From positions 1 to 64,000 of the forward strand of contig JAPKZO010000005.1 of the NCBI GenBank assembly GCA_026393755.1: a DNA stretch of 64,000 bases, written 5' to 3'. The DNA is from Acidobacteriota bacterium. Lineage in GTDB: Bacteria; Acidobacteriota; Vicinamibacteria; Vicinamibacterales; JAKQTR01. A program made the position numbers and the translations under genes. Of the stretch, positions 1 to 6,736 are shown one piece after another (position 1 is the first letter of the stretch; every line of letters begins with the position of its first letter). The notes under the pieces were generated by a model that worked only from the letters and a program-made list of their open reading frames with translations, ran no database searches and was not told the origin of the DNA.

Positions 1-105
1 CGAGACGGATTCTCACGGACCATCCCCACGCGCGTGGGGAAAACCGTGTCGGATTCGTACGGCTCCCACCCATCGTGGGACCATCCCCACGCGCGTGGGG
101 AAAAC
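1..105 (-). CRISPR. Type I-E CRISPR array, leader-proximal end
   Basis: Two identical 28-bp repeats lie at 17-44 and 78-105, exactly 61 bp apart. They enclose one complete 33-nt spacer (45-77); the end of another spacer fills 1-16. The core CCCCACGCGCGTGGGG is a perfect palindrome. Read on the minus strand the repeat begins GTTTTCCCC and ends GGGGATGGTCC, the usual look of type I-E repeats, and the 61-bp period fits that type. The cas operon runs on the same strand and ends just to the right, so the repeat at 78-105 should be the leader-proximal one and the array should continue leftward out of the window. The 29th base differs between copies (positions 77 and 16), so I count 28 bp. The total number of spacers cannot be known here. 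Confidence 0.95.
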
Positions 106-167
106 ACCAACATTCTGCGGTCGCTCCTGGAGCGCTACACCATCTCTTGTGTGTCTCCAGTTGTCAA
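106..167 (-). promoter_or_regulatory. CRISPR leader with possible pre-crRNA promoter
   Basis: Only 58 bp separate the end of the exonuclease gene from the first repeat, so the leader is short or overlaps the gene. On the minus strand a consensus TTGACA (162-167) is followed after 17 nt by a weak GATGGT (139-144). A transcript from it would start about 27 nt before the first repeat. The TTGACA contains the TGA stop codon of the exonuclease gene. The -35 match is exact but the -10 is poor, so the promoter call is tentative. The position as leader follows from array orientation. Confidence 0.45.
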
Positions 168-967
168 GGAGTCAACAGCGTGCCCTCGTCCCATTTGCCT
201 CCAGGAAGTGACAAGGGAGGCACAGCCGGCCTCGGGCCCGGATAGGAATCCATAGACCGGCGTAGAAGCTCGCGGGCGAGAACCACCAACGACCGGACAT
301 CCTGCGAGTTATAGCGCAGCAAGTGCCTGAGGCTGGCTTCGTTGCCCTCGTCCTCGAATTGCCGCCACAAATGGACGGCCCGTTCGCCATCGCCCGTCTC
401 GTCTGATGAGCGGCGAATACCAATCGCGCGTTCGATCGCCTTCAACCCTCCGGCGTAGCCGAACGCCCGCGCCTCAACAAGCAGGTCGATGTGTGGCGGC
501 AGTGATGTCAAGCCGAACGCCCGCGCCAGGATAGGCCAGTCGAAGCGCGCGCCATTGAAACTGACAAGCACGCTCGTCTGCCGCCAGATCCGCAGAAAGT
601 CCTCAAGATTGCGGCCGCGCACGAATGTCCGCAGGCACCCGTCGCGGTACGCGCCAATTACCGTTAGTTCGTCGCGCAGCGCCAAGCCGGTTGTCTCGAC
701 GTCTAGGAACGTCGTCCCACTGGCGAAGTCCGGCCAGACGCGCAGACGATGCCCGACCGGTAGCCGCTGGAGGAAGACGTCGGCAACGCCGCCATCCAGC
801 GCGGCGCGCAGGACTGGCAGTTGCGCGGCCAGATCCGCTGCCTTTCGCGGCGAGAGGACTTGACCGGCCCATGGTAGACAGTCCCATCCCAGACACCCCG
901 CGCGCCAGAGCTTGCGCTCGGCCCCAGTAGAGATGCCCCTGAAACAGCAGAGGCTACACGTCAGCAC
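164..967 (-). CDS. DEDDy-type YprB-like (RNase_H_2) exonuclease, last gene of the cas operon
   Basis: A 267-residue protein with the RNase H-like 3'-5' exonuclease fold. Exo I is FLDVETTGL (D89, E91), Exo II is FNGARFDWPIL (N138, D143) and Exo III is YNSQD (Y219, D223), the Y-x3-D spacing of DEDDy enzymes. A GGLKAIERAIGIRR segment (173-186) is typical of the YprB family. The start is GTG at 967 and overlaps the cas2 stop in GTGCTGA, so translation is probably coupled to cas2. Residues 1-70 contain no catalytic motif, so a later start is possible. Some type I-E systems carry a DnaQ-like exonuclease fused to Cas2 that trims prespacers; this separate gene of another exonuclease subfamily in the same place may do the same work, which is inference. 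It could instead be a cargo nuclease. Confidence 0.85.
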   Translation of the reverse strand: MLTCSLCCFRGISTGAERKLWRAGCLGWDCLPWAGQVLSPRKAADLAAQLPVLRAALDGGVADVFLQRLPVGHRLRVWPDFASGTTFLDVETTGLALRDELTVIGAYRDGCLRTFVRGRNLEDFLRIWRQTSVLVSFNGARFDWPILARAFGLTSLPPHIDLLVEARAFGYAGGLKAIERAIGIRRSSDETGDGERAVHLWRQFEDEGNEASLRHLLRYNSQDVRSLVVLARELLRRSMDSYPGPRPAVPPLSLPGGKWDEGTLLTP

Positions 968-1290
968 TGCGCCGTCTCCCCTGAGGGCGTCTCTCCCGAG
1001 GGCTCCTCAGAGTCGTCCCAAGCCTCCGCGAGCACCTGGAGGCCACAGAGGCGCACCGGCCGACGGGGCGTCTCCCCGAAGCACTCGACGCTGAACCCTT
1101 GAGACGAGCGTTCAGCAGCGATGACCAGCATTCCCAGTCCCGGCGCGTTGCGCCGGATATACGCCAGCGTCTTTTCGCGTGTGCGGGCATTGACGCTGCC
1201 GACAAACGCGTTCGGACGTGGTTCGATGAACCAGCGCTTCAGAAGACCTCGAATGGCAGGCGGCGTGTCGTTGGCGACGATGACGGTCAT
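961..1290 (-). CDS. cas2: CRISPR-associated endonuclease Cas2, type I-E
   Basis: A 109-residue Cas2 of the I-E (CasE-operon) subfamily. The N-terminus MTVIVANDTPPAIRGLLKRW and the later NAFVGSVNARTRE and FECFGETPRRPV-like segments align with E. coli Cas2. Cas2 dimers bridge Cas1 dimers to form the spacer integrase. The protein is about 15 residues longer than E. coli Cas2 because of a C-terminal tail, DDSEEPSGETPSGETAQC, in which PSGET is repeated. The tail is acidic and looks like a flexible linker. The start overlaps the cas1 stop by 4 nt (ATGA), and the exonuclease gene begins 7 nt before this gene ends. Confidence 0.95.
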   Translation of the reverse strand: MTVIVANDTPPAIRGLLKRWFIEPRPNAFVGSVNARTREKTLAYIRRNAPGLGMLVIAAERSSQGFSVECFGETPRRPVRLCGLQVLAEAWDDSEEPSGETPSGETAQC

Positions 1291-2129
1291 GATCCCTCTA
1301 GCAACTTCTCGATGTCGCTCGGCATACGAGCCAGCATTCGCCGATCCTCGATGTGGAACTTGAGCCGGGCGATCGCATCGTCTTCCGTCGCCTGGGGATT
1401 GAGACCGAACGTCTCGAAAGCAGCCACCAAGGACGTCTCCGGCTTGTAGATGTCGGCGATGTCGAGCACGAAAGCTCGCATCGAGGCCGTGTGAATGAAA
1501 CCCAGAGCTGGCAGGTAGCCGAGCGAACAGACGACCGCCGTGGTGAGCGAGTAAAGCGCAGCGTTGGCGGCCGACACGGCCCGGTTGATGCCGTCAGCTA
1601 GATCCCAGTTGTCAGGGGTGTAGTTGCGACCCTTCCAGGTGACCCCATACTTCGTGCCAAGTTCGGCGTACAGTGCTTTGACGCGTCGCCCCTCCATGCC
1701 GCGCAGTTCCTTGACCGCCGCGCGGTCCACCGGCACATCAGGCCCGAAGCGCAACGCGAACATACGCCGCGCAACGGCGTCGCGTTTGCTGGGCACACAG
1801 GCGAGCTCAGCTTGGCGCCGGGCGCGTTCGTTGTCGTGGGTCGGAGTAACGCCGGCGGCGTAGAAGTGCAGCCCCTCCGCGCCGACCCAGCAGACGAGGG
1901 TATTGCTTTCGGCGCAAGCCTTCATGGCGGCGTGCGTCACCGTGGTGCCAGGACCAAGCATGAGCACACTCAGGCTCGCTACCGGCAGACGAAACACGGT
2001 GCGGTCGGCCCCAATCCACTTGACGCTCGAGTCGTCGACCTCGATCCGGCCGTGTTCGAGATAGATAGGCGTCCACCGTTCGCGCGCGGGCATGAGTGTT
2101 TCGAGCGGCGGACGTTCGAAGATGGGCAT
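1287..2129 (-). CDS. cas1: CRISPR-associated integrase Cas1, type I-E
   Basis: A 280-residue Cas1, the metal-dependent nuclease/integrase that inserts new spacers at the leader end of the array together with Cas2. The I-E signature RGMEGRRVKALYAELG is present with E146, and H213, D223 and D226 (AFVLDIADIYK) supply the other metal ligands, so the site is intact. Length is normal for the subfamily. It starts 5 nt after the cas5e stop and ends in a 4-nt overlap with cas2, so it is an ordinary member of the operon. Confidence 0.97.
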   Translation of the reverse strand: MPIFERPPLETLMPARERWTPIYLEHGRIEVDDSSVKWIGADRTVFRLPVASLSVLMLGPGTTVTHAAMKACAESNTLVCWVGAEGLHFYAAGVTPTHDNERARRQAELACVPSKRDAVARRMFALRFGPDVPVDRAAVKELRGMEGRRVKALYAELGTKYGVTWKGRNYTPDNWDLADGINRAVSAANAALYSLTTAVVCSLGYLPALGFIHTASMRAFVLDIADIYKPETSLVAAFETFGLNPQATEDDAIARLKFHIEDRRMLARMPSDIEKLLEGS

Positions 2130-2134
2130 GGAGA

Positions 2135-2857
2135 TCAGCCCTCCGACAACTCGGGTACCTGTTGTCGAATCCGGCGCGGCTTGAACTCGCGGGTGAGGAA
2201 GTTCACCGGCGCGTCCATCAGTGTGTCGGTGCCATCGGCGAAGGACGCGGCCTCATCAACGCGTGCAAACTCTGCCAGATTCCTGTCGGCCAATCCCAAC
2301 GCGACCAACGCTTGGTCGGACGTCACCACTACGCCGCCGCCGCGCAACACCGGCGCGGCAGGAAGGCAGCTCTTGCGACCGAACCAGATGCCCCAGCGTG
2401 GATTGCACAATGCCTCCCCCACCGGTTCCAGGGTGGATCGCAGGCCAGACAAGATTACGCCGAACCTGGCGTCCAGCAGATACTGACGGCTACTCAATGT
2501 GGCGTTGTCGGATGGACCACCACTCGCCTTCCGAGGAATCCACAACGCGTGGGTCTTCTTGTCGTAGCCGCCGCCTGTGGTGTGGTAATCCTCTAGTCGC
2601 CGGATTTCGAGCGGCCGCACACAGCCCTCGGGGCGCCTCGGGATGGCGAATACCGTCAGGCTCGTCGGCTCCAACCGCGCCAGCCAGTCCTCCTCGGCGC
2701 GGGACCCCTTGGAAACACCCAAGGCCGCGCAGATCATGCCGAGGATGCCGCTGCGTGTGGGGTGCAGGGCGGTGGAACGCCGCTGGAAGCGGCTGGCGAA
2801 TCCCCAACTCATGAGCGGAGCGTCGAGCATCAAAGCAAGGTAGACCTGCTCAGACAT
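2135..2857 (-). CDS. cas5e: Cascade subunit Cas5e (CasD)
   Basis: A 240-residue Cas5e, the RAMP subunit that caps the crRNA 5' handle in Cascade. The start ATG at 2857 gives MSEQVYLALMLDAPLMSWG, the standard N-terminus, followed by FQRRSTALHPTRSGILGMICAALG, which is split here as the HPTRSGILGMI motif typical of the family. The frame is open upstream of 2857, but only this start gives a Cas5e N-terminus. It overlaps the cas7e stop by 8 nt (ATGTCTGA) and ends 5 nt before cas1. Confidence 0.95.
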   Translation of the reverse strand: MSEQVYLALMLDAPLMSWGFASRFQRRSTALHPTRSGILGMICAALGVSKGSRAEEDWLARLEPTSLTVFAIPRRPEGCVRPLEIRRLEDYHTTGGGYDKKTHALWIPRKASGGPSDNATLSSRQYLLDARFGVILSGLRSTLEPVGEALCNPRWGIWFGRKSCLPAAPVLRGGGVVVTSDQALVALGLADRNLAEFARVDEAASFADGTDTLMDAPVNFLTREFKPRRIRQQVPELSEG

Positions 2858-3971
2858 GTTCCAGGATCTCCTTGCAGAACGCGGCCAGCGGCTTGTCCGG
2901 GATGGCGACCTCGATGGCCGTCTCGATGCTCCATGTCTTCTTGAGGTCCTCGTGATGCTCTTGCATAAGGCTGATGGATGCAGCGACGAGTCCATCATTC
3001 GCATTCGTCGGCTTGGCCGGCTTCTCGAAGGCATTCACGAGTTGGATCGGTTGCCCCTGCTCCTTGACAATGCCCAGGACGTAGGCCGGCAGCGTGTTGG
3101 CGTTCATCGAGTTCTTGCGTGCTCCCGGCACGGCCAGCAGCGTGGCTCGAACGAAGGCTTCCACCACCCGCCTGCGTTCCGCCGGCCCAATCGATGCCAG
3201 ATGATCACTGTCGAACAGCAGGTCGAGGTTCAGCGCAGCGTACCGGTAGTAGCAGGCGGAGGTGAACTCCAGCGTGCCCGTCATCCCGGCGCCAGCCTCG
3301 TCGGTCGATTGCAGGTCGTCCACGGCGGCGAAGAAATCCATGTCTGTGTTGGCCTTGTGCGTGGACAACGCATGACTGAACATGCCGGCACCTTCAACGG
3401 TGAGCGAATGGTCGCTGGCCACCATACGCCCAAAGATCGCAACATCGGCCGCGTCCTTGAGCTGGACGGACTTGCAAGCGTCCCGGCACGCTTTCTCCAG
3501 TGCCTTCCCTGAGCTGGCCGCGTCACTCTTCTTGCCCTTTTTGCCGTCCGATGCTGGTGCCGGTTCCGCCTTTATCGCGGCGGCAACGCTCTTCGCAATC
3601 TCCCCGATTTCAGCGGGCGAAAGAAACATCAGCGTCTTGACCTGTAGCTTGCCAACCTTCTCCTTTTCTGCGTCAAACGTGGCCAGATACTCGCCGACCG
3701 CCTTGGCCGCGTCCAACGCCTTGATCTCGTCCACGCCGTGCGCTTTGATCGCGTCTCGCAACGGTTCGATGATCAGGCGGCTCCGGTTGGCGGCAAACAG
3801 CGTCGGGGCCTCGTCATGCGCCATCTCGCGAATCGCCCGCTTGAGGCACTGACTGGAGATGCGGGCACGTGTGCAGCCGCCAAAGACGGCTGTCTTCGGT
3901 GCGCCGACGTCATCACGATTGAGGCAGGAGACCGGAAACGACTGGAGGATGTGCAGTTCGATGAGCTTCAT
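2850..3971 (-). CDS. cas7e: Cascade backbone subunit Cas7e (CasC)
   Basis: A 373-residue Cas7e that forms the crRNA-coating backbone of Cascade. The protein begins MKLIELHILQSFPVSCLNRD and continues with GAPKTAVFGGCTRARISSQ, both hallmarks of the family. The frame is open further upstream, but the ATG at 3971 has an AAGGGG Shine-Dalgarno and gives the correct N-terminus. A Lys/Ala-rich stretch around residues 170-190 (SDGKKGKKSDAASSGK) looks like a flexible insertion. A 70-nt gap separates it from cas6e upstream, the largest gap in the operon. Confidence 0.95.
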   Translation of the reverse strand: MKLIELHILQSFPVSCLNRDDVGAPKTAVFGGCTRARISSQCLKRAIREMAHDEAPTLFAANRSRLIIEPLRDAIKAHGVDEIKALDAAKAVGEYLATFDAEKEKVGKLQVKTLMFLSPAEIGEIAKSVAAAIKAEPAPASDGKKGKKSDAASSGKALEKACRDACKSVQLKDAADVAIFGRMVASDHSLTVEGAGMFSHALSTHKANTDMDFFAAVDDLQSTDEAGAGMTGTLEFTSACYYRYAALNLDLLFDSDHLASIGPAERRRVVEAFVRATLLAVPGARKNSMNANTLPAYVLGIVKEQGQPIQLVNAFEKPAKPTNANDGLVAASISLMQEHHEDLKKTWSIETAIEVAIPDKPLAAFCKEILEHV

Positions 3972-4041
3972 TGGGATTCCCCTTCGTCCGCAGATGAGTG
4001 AACTTGGTCCGAGATGCCACAGGCGAACTTGCGTCGTTTGC

Positions 4042-4668
4042 TCACGGTGCCGACCCGCGCACGGGGACCAGCGACAGCAGGCCAAAGCCGAAACTCTTGG
4101 CAGAACCGATCCCCTTGCTGAACGCCGCCTGAAAATCGTTCTCGTCGGTAACCGTAAGTACGCCCTCGAACTCAACGGCGTGGTGGAAGCCGGACTGCCC
4201 GCGCTTCTCAATCCGGAACCACTCGCGTCCCTCGGGAAACAGGCGCAGCAATTCGTCGTCGATGGCAAAGCCCGAGTGTGCGGCTTTGCGGTGGAACCAG
4301 GCGGTCTGTTCGACCGTCGTGCGTAGGGGCAGGCGTTTACGGGTCACGTTGTCGCGTTTTGTGGGATTCGCCCGGAGCTGAAAGCGGTACGTGCCATGGG
4401 AAAAGAACGCCGGTTTGATCTCCCGTGTCTGCCACGATTCCGCTGCGTTCGGCCCCAGGTCTGGGCGGACCGGCCCTCGTGGGGAAACGATCAGCAGGCG
4501 GAACTGACGGTCGCGCTCGAAGCGGTCAAGACGCGTTAGAAAGTCTCGCGGCTGGCCGTCACGGCCGGGAAAGGCGTTCCAGACGAGTTGGTGCCAATCA
4601 TAGACGTCGCAGATCCTTCCACGAGCGGCGGCGTCGAAGTCGAGCAGGGCTTGGGTGAGGTAGATCAT
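4042..4668 (-). CDS. cas6e: crRNA-processing endoribonuclease Cas6e (CasE)
   Basis: A 208-residue Cas6e, which cuts pre-crRNA at the base of the repeat hairpin and stays bound to the 3' handle. H26 in YDWHQLVWNAFPG matches the catalytic histidine of the family, and the C-terminal Gly-rich loop is GSAKSFGFGLLSL. It starts in a 4-nt overlap with casB (ATGA). Its place before cas7e and cas5e is unlike the E. coli order, in which cas6e follows them. Confidence 0.95.
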   Translation of the reverse strand: MIYLTQALLDFDAAARGRICDVYDWHQLVWNAFPGRDGQPRDFLTRLDRFERDRQFRLLIVSPRGPVRPDLGPNAAESWQTREIKPAFFSHGTYRFQLRANPTKRDNVTRKRLPLRTTVEQTAWFHRKAAHSGFAIDDELLRLFPEGREWFRIEKRGQSGFHHAVEFEGVLTVTDENDFQAAFSKGIGSAKSFGFGLLSLVPVRGSAP

Positions 4669-5186
4669 GCCGGCAACTCCTCGACATCCAGCAACTTCGG
4701 ATCGATATCACGACCAGCTTCTGTGTTCCCCCAGAACGACCTCGCCCACCGGACCTTGACGTCGTCGCCCCAACAGAGGAGGTCCGACAGCAGTTGCGTG
4801 TAATTGACCCGCAGGCCCCTGGCTTGCGCGGTTCGAATCACCGGGGCGACGTAGGCGGCGATCTCGTCGCGGTCGCACGTCAGGAGTCGCTTGAAGCGCC
4901 CTTCGAACGAGTTGTTTCCCTTCATGAGTACAACCATCGTGTCGCCGAGATCGCCGCCATCGGCCGAGAGTTCCGATCCGCTCGCCCAGAGCGCGGCGAC
5001 TGTCTCGAAGGCCGACGACCCGATGGCGTCGGGAAACCCTGCTAGCAACGGCCAAGCGTTGGGCCGGCGCGTATCGCTGAGCGCCCCCCTCAGATTGGCC
5101 ATCGCGCCCCGGTCCTTGCGGTAACGCTGCAGGTACGAGAGGAACCTGACGGCAACTGGTAGTGGCGGTCGCGGTTTCGTGCTCAT
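4665..5186 (-). CDS. casB: Cascade small subunit Cse2 (CasB)
   Basis: A 173-residue all-helical small subunit of Cascade that stabilises the displaced DNA strand. The N-terminal part with FLSYLQRYRKDRGAMANLRG and a middle NSFEGRFKRLLTCDRDE segment match the Cse2 pattern (basic helices; xxFxxRFxxLL). It overlaps casA upstream and cas6e downstream by 4 nt each, so translation is tightly coupled. Identity rests on these motifs plus position, because the family is poorly conserved. Confidence 0.92.
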   Translation of the reverse strand: MSTKPRPPLPVAVRFLSYLQRYRKDRGAMANLRGALSDTRRPNAWPLLAGFPDAIGSSAFETVAALWASGSELSADGGDLGDTMVVLMKGNNSFEGRFKRLLTCDRDEIAAYVAPVIRTAQARGLRVNYTQLLSDLLCWGDDVKVRWARSFWGNTEAGRDIDPKLLDVEELPA

Positions 5187-6736
5187 GCTTCAGTCTCCTC
5201 GGCGACAGACGCTGACTCGGTTGTTTCAACAGGTTTGAAGAGGGCGCTCATCCCGAGCGAATAGGCCTTCAACTGTCGGGGAGTTTCGTGCGAGCAGGCT
5301 ATCTGGAACGCGCCGACCGCGTTACCAGCCAGCGCCTTGCCCCAGTTGGTATTGGTCCAGTTCGCCTTGGCTGACGATTCGGAATAGAGTGCGGCAGGGT
5401 CCTCGACCAGGGCCAACAGCGACGACACCCGCTGCTCGACTGCCGTCCAGTAATGGGAGGCCGCTTTTCGCTTGACGAGATTCCCACGCTTCCTGAACTC
5501 AGCCTGGTCGAGATCATCATTACATTCACGGTGGAAGGCAGACACGGCATGGTTGAGCCTGCTGGCCCACCAATCCGCCTGCTGCACGCCCCGCGCGTAC
5601 AGTTGCTGTCCAGCGTCAGCGAACATGGCGGCTGGAATGTGTAGAAGCGATTCCACGGTGTCGAGCAACTTGGACTTATTGGCCGCAAGAGCCCCACACC
5701 ACACGTCCGCGGCCTGGTGGTCTCCCAACGAGGCCAGCGCCAATGGACCGCCCAGCATTTTGTTCGACGCGGTCGCCAGCACGGCGACTGAGTGGGCTTC
5801 CCGCCACACGCTCTTCACGAGCGAGGCGCTGAGAACAGTCCGTTCAGGGTTTCCGTCGCGGTCTCGGACGACTACCGTCGCGGCAACCTCCCGCCAGTCC
5901 GGGTCATAGCGAACGCCTTCTCCCAAGACCAAGTCTTGCCCATCTCTTGACAGCCTGATACTCCGGCTGACGGGCACGAGCCGACCCAGATAGGAGTTTG
6001 TGGCATTGGCCACGGCACCGGACGATGACGGCCCAGCGGGCATATCTTCCCAAACCGGCCTCCCCCACGGTCTGTCGAGCAGGGCTATGCGGTCCTTGGT
6101 CAAGAGGTTGGCATGCAATGTGTCGGCAAGGGACGATCTCGTGAGGTATGCATGCAGCATGGACTTGACAACAGCAGGAGCGTGGTGACTGGATCGTCCC
6201 ATCGAGACGCCGTCCCACTTAACGTCACCAATCAGGCCGCCCGGCGAGAAAGTCTGGAACACGAGGAGCATCAGCGCCTGTGCGTCAGGACGAAAGACAC
6301 GAGCGGATCCTCCGGCGTTGTCGAATAACGTGGAGTTGTTGCCGGTGGCAAGAGAGAAGTCGAGTTTGCTGGGCGAATTCCCATCGCCGTCCCCATCCCT
6401 CGATTCCCTCGCACGGACGACGTTTGCAAACTGCAGAAACCTCTGCCCCTCGCCGAAGAGTTCAAAAGCGTGCGTCCAGCTCGCCAAGTAGTCGGCACCC
6501 GCACGCGGCAGCCGGTCGCGGCAAGTCTGCCAGTCGTACCGGTCCATGGGACCATCTAGCGCGGCCTGGGAGATACAGATCAGGAGCCGCATAAGGGCGA
6601 TTCGCTCGTGCGGGCGCACGCTGAGGTCGCGGATCTTGTCGCCCTGGAGAAAGGCGTCCAACAGGCTGACCCTGTCTGGAATGCCGTCGTTCCAGATGAT
6701 CGGAATCCACGTGTCAGTCGTAAGATTCACTGTCAT
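5183..6736 (-). CDS. casA: Cascade large subunit Cse1/Cas8e (CasA)
   Basis: A 517-residue Cas8e, the large Cascade subunit that reads the PAM and recruits Cas3. The N-terminus MTVNLTTDTWIPIIWNDG matches the family's M-NLxxDPWIPV opening. A segment RDGQDLVLGEGVRYDPDWRE lies mid-protein, and the C-terminal third is a predicted helical bundle. Length is close to the E. coli protein (502 residues). The first 23 nt lie inside the 3' end of cas3, an unusually long overlap, and the 3' end overlaps casB by 4 nt. Confidence 0.95.
   Translation of the reverse strand: MTVNLTTDTWIPIIWNDGIPDRVSLLDAFLQGDKIRDLSVRPHERIALMRLLICISQAALDGPMDRYDWQTCRDRLPRAGADYLASWTHAFELFGEGQRFLQFANVVRARESRDGDGDGNSPSKLDFSLATGNNSTLFDNAGGSARVFRPDAQALMLLVFQTFSPGGLIGDVKWDGVSMGRSSHHAPAVVKSMLHAYLTRSSLADTLHANLLTKDRIALLDRPWGRPVWEDMPAGPSSSGAVANATNSYLGRLVPVSRSIRLSRDGQDLVLGEGVRYDPDWREVAATVVVRDRDGNPERTVLSASLVKSVWREAHSVAVLATASNKMLGGPLALASLGDHQAADVWCGALAANKSKLLDTVESLLHIPAAMFADAGQQLYARGVQQADWWASRLNHAVSAFHRECNDDLDQAEFRKRGNLVKRKAASHYWTAVEQRVSSLLALVEDPAALYSESSAKANWTNTNWGKALAGNAVGAFQIACSHETPRQLKAYSLGMSALFKPVETTESASVAEETEA

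Noticed and set aside
961-1290. A direct Cas2-exonuclease fusion as one gene
   Set aside because: The cas2 frame ends in TGA at 961-963 and the exonuclease is in the -1 frame; there is no canonical slippery site, so I keep them as two genes.
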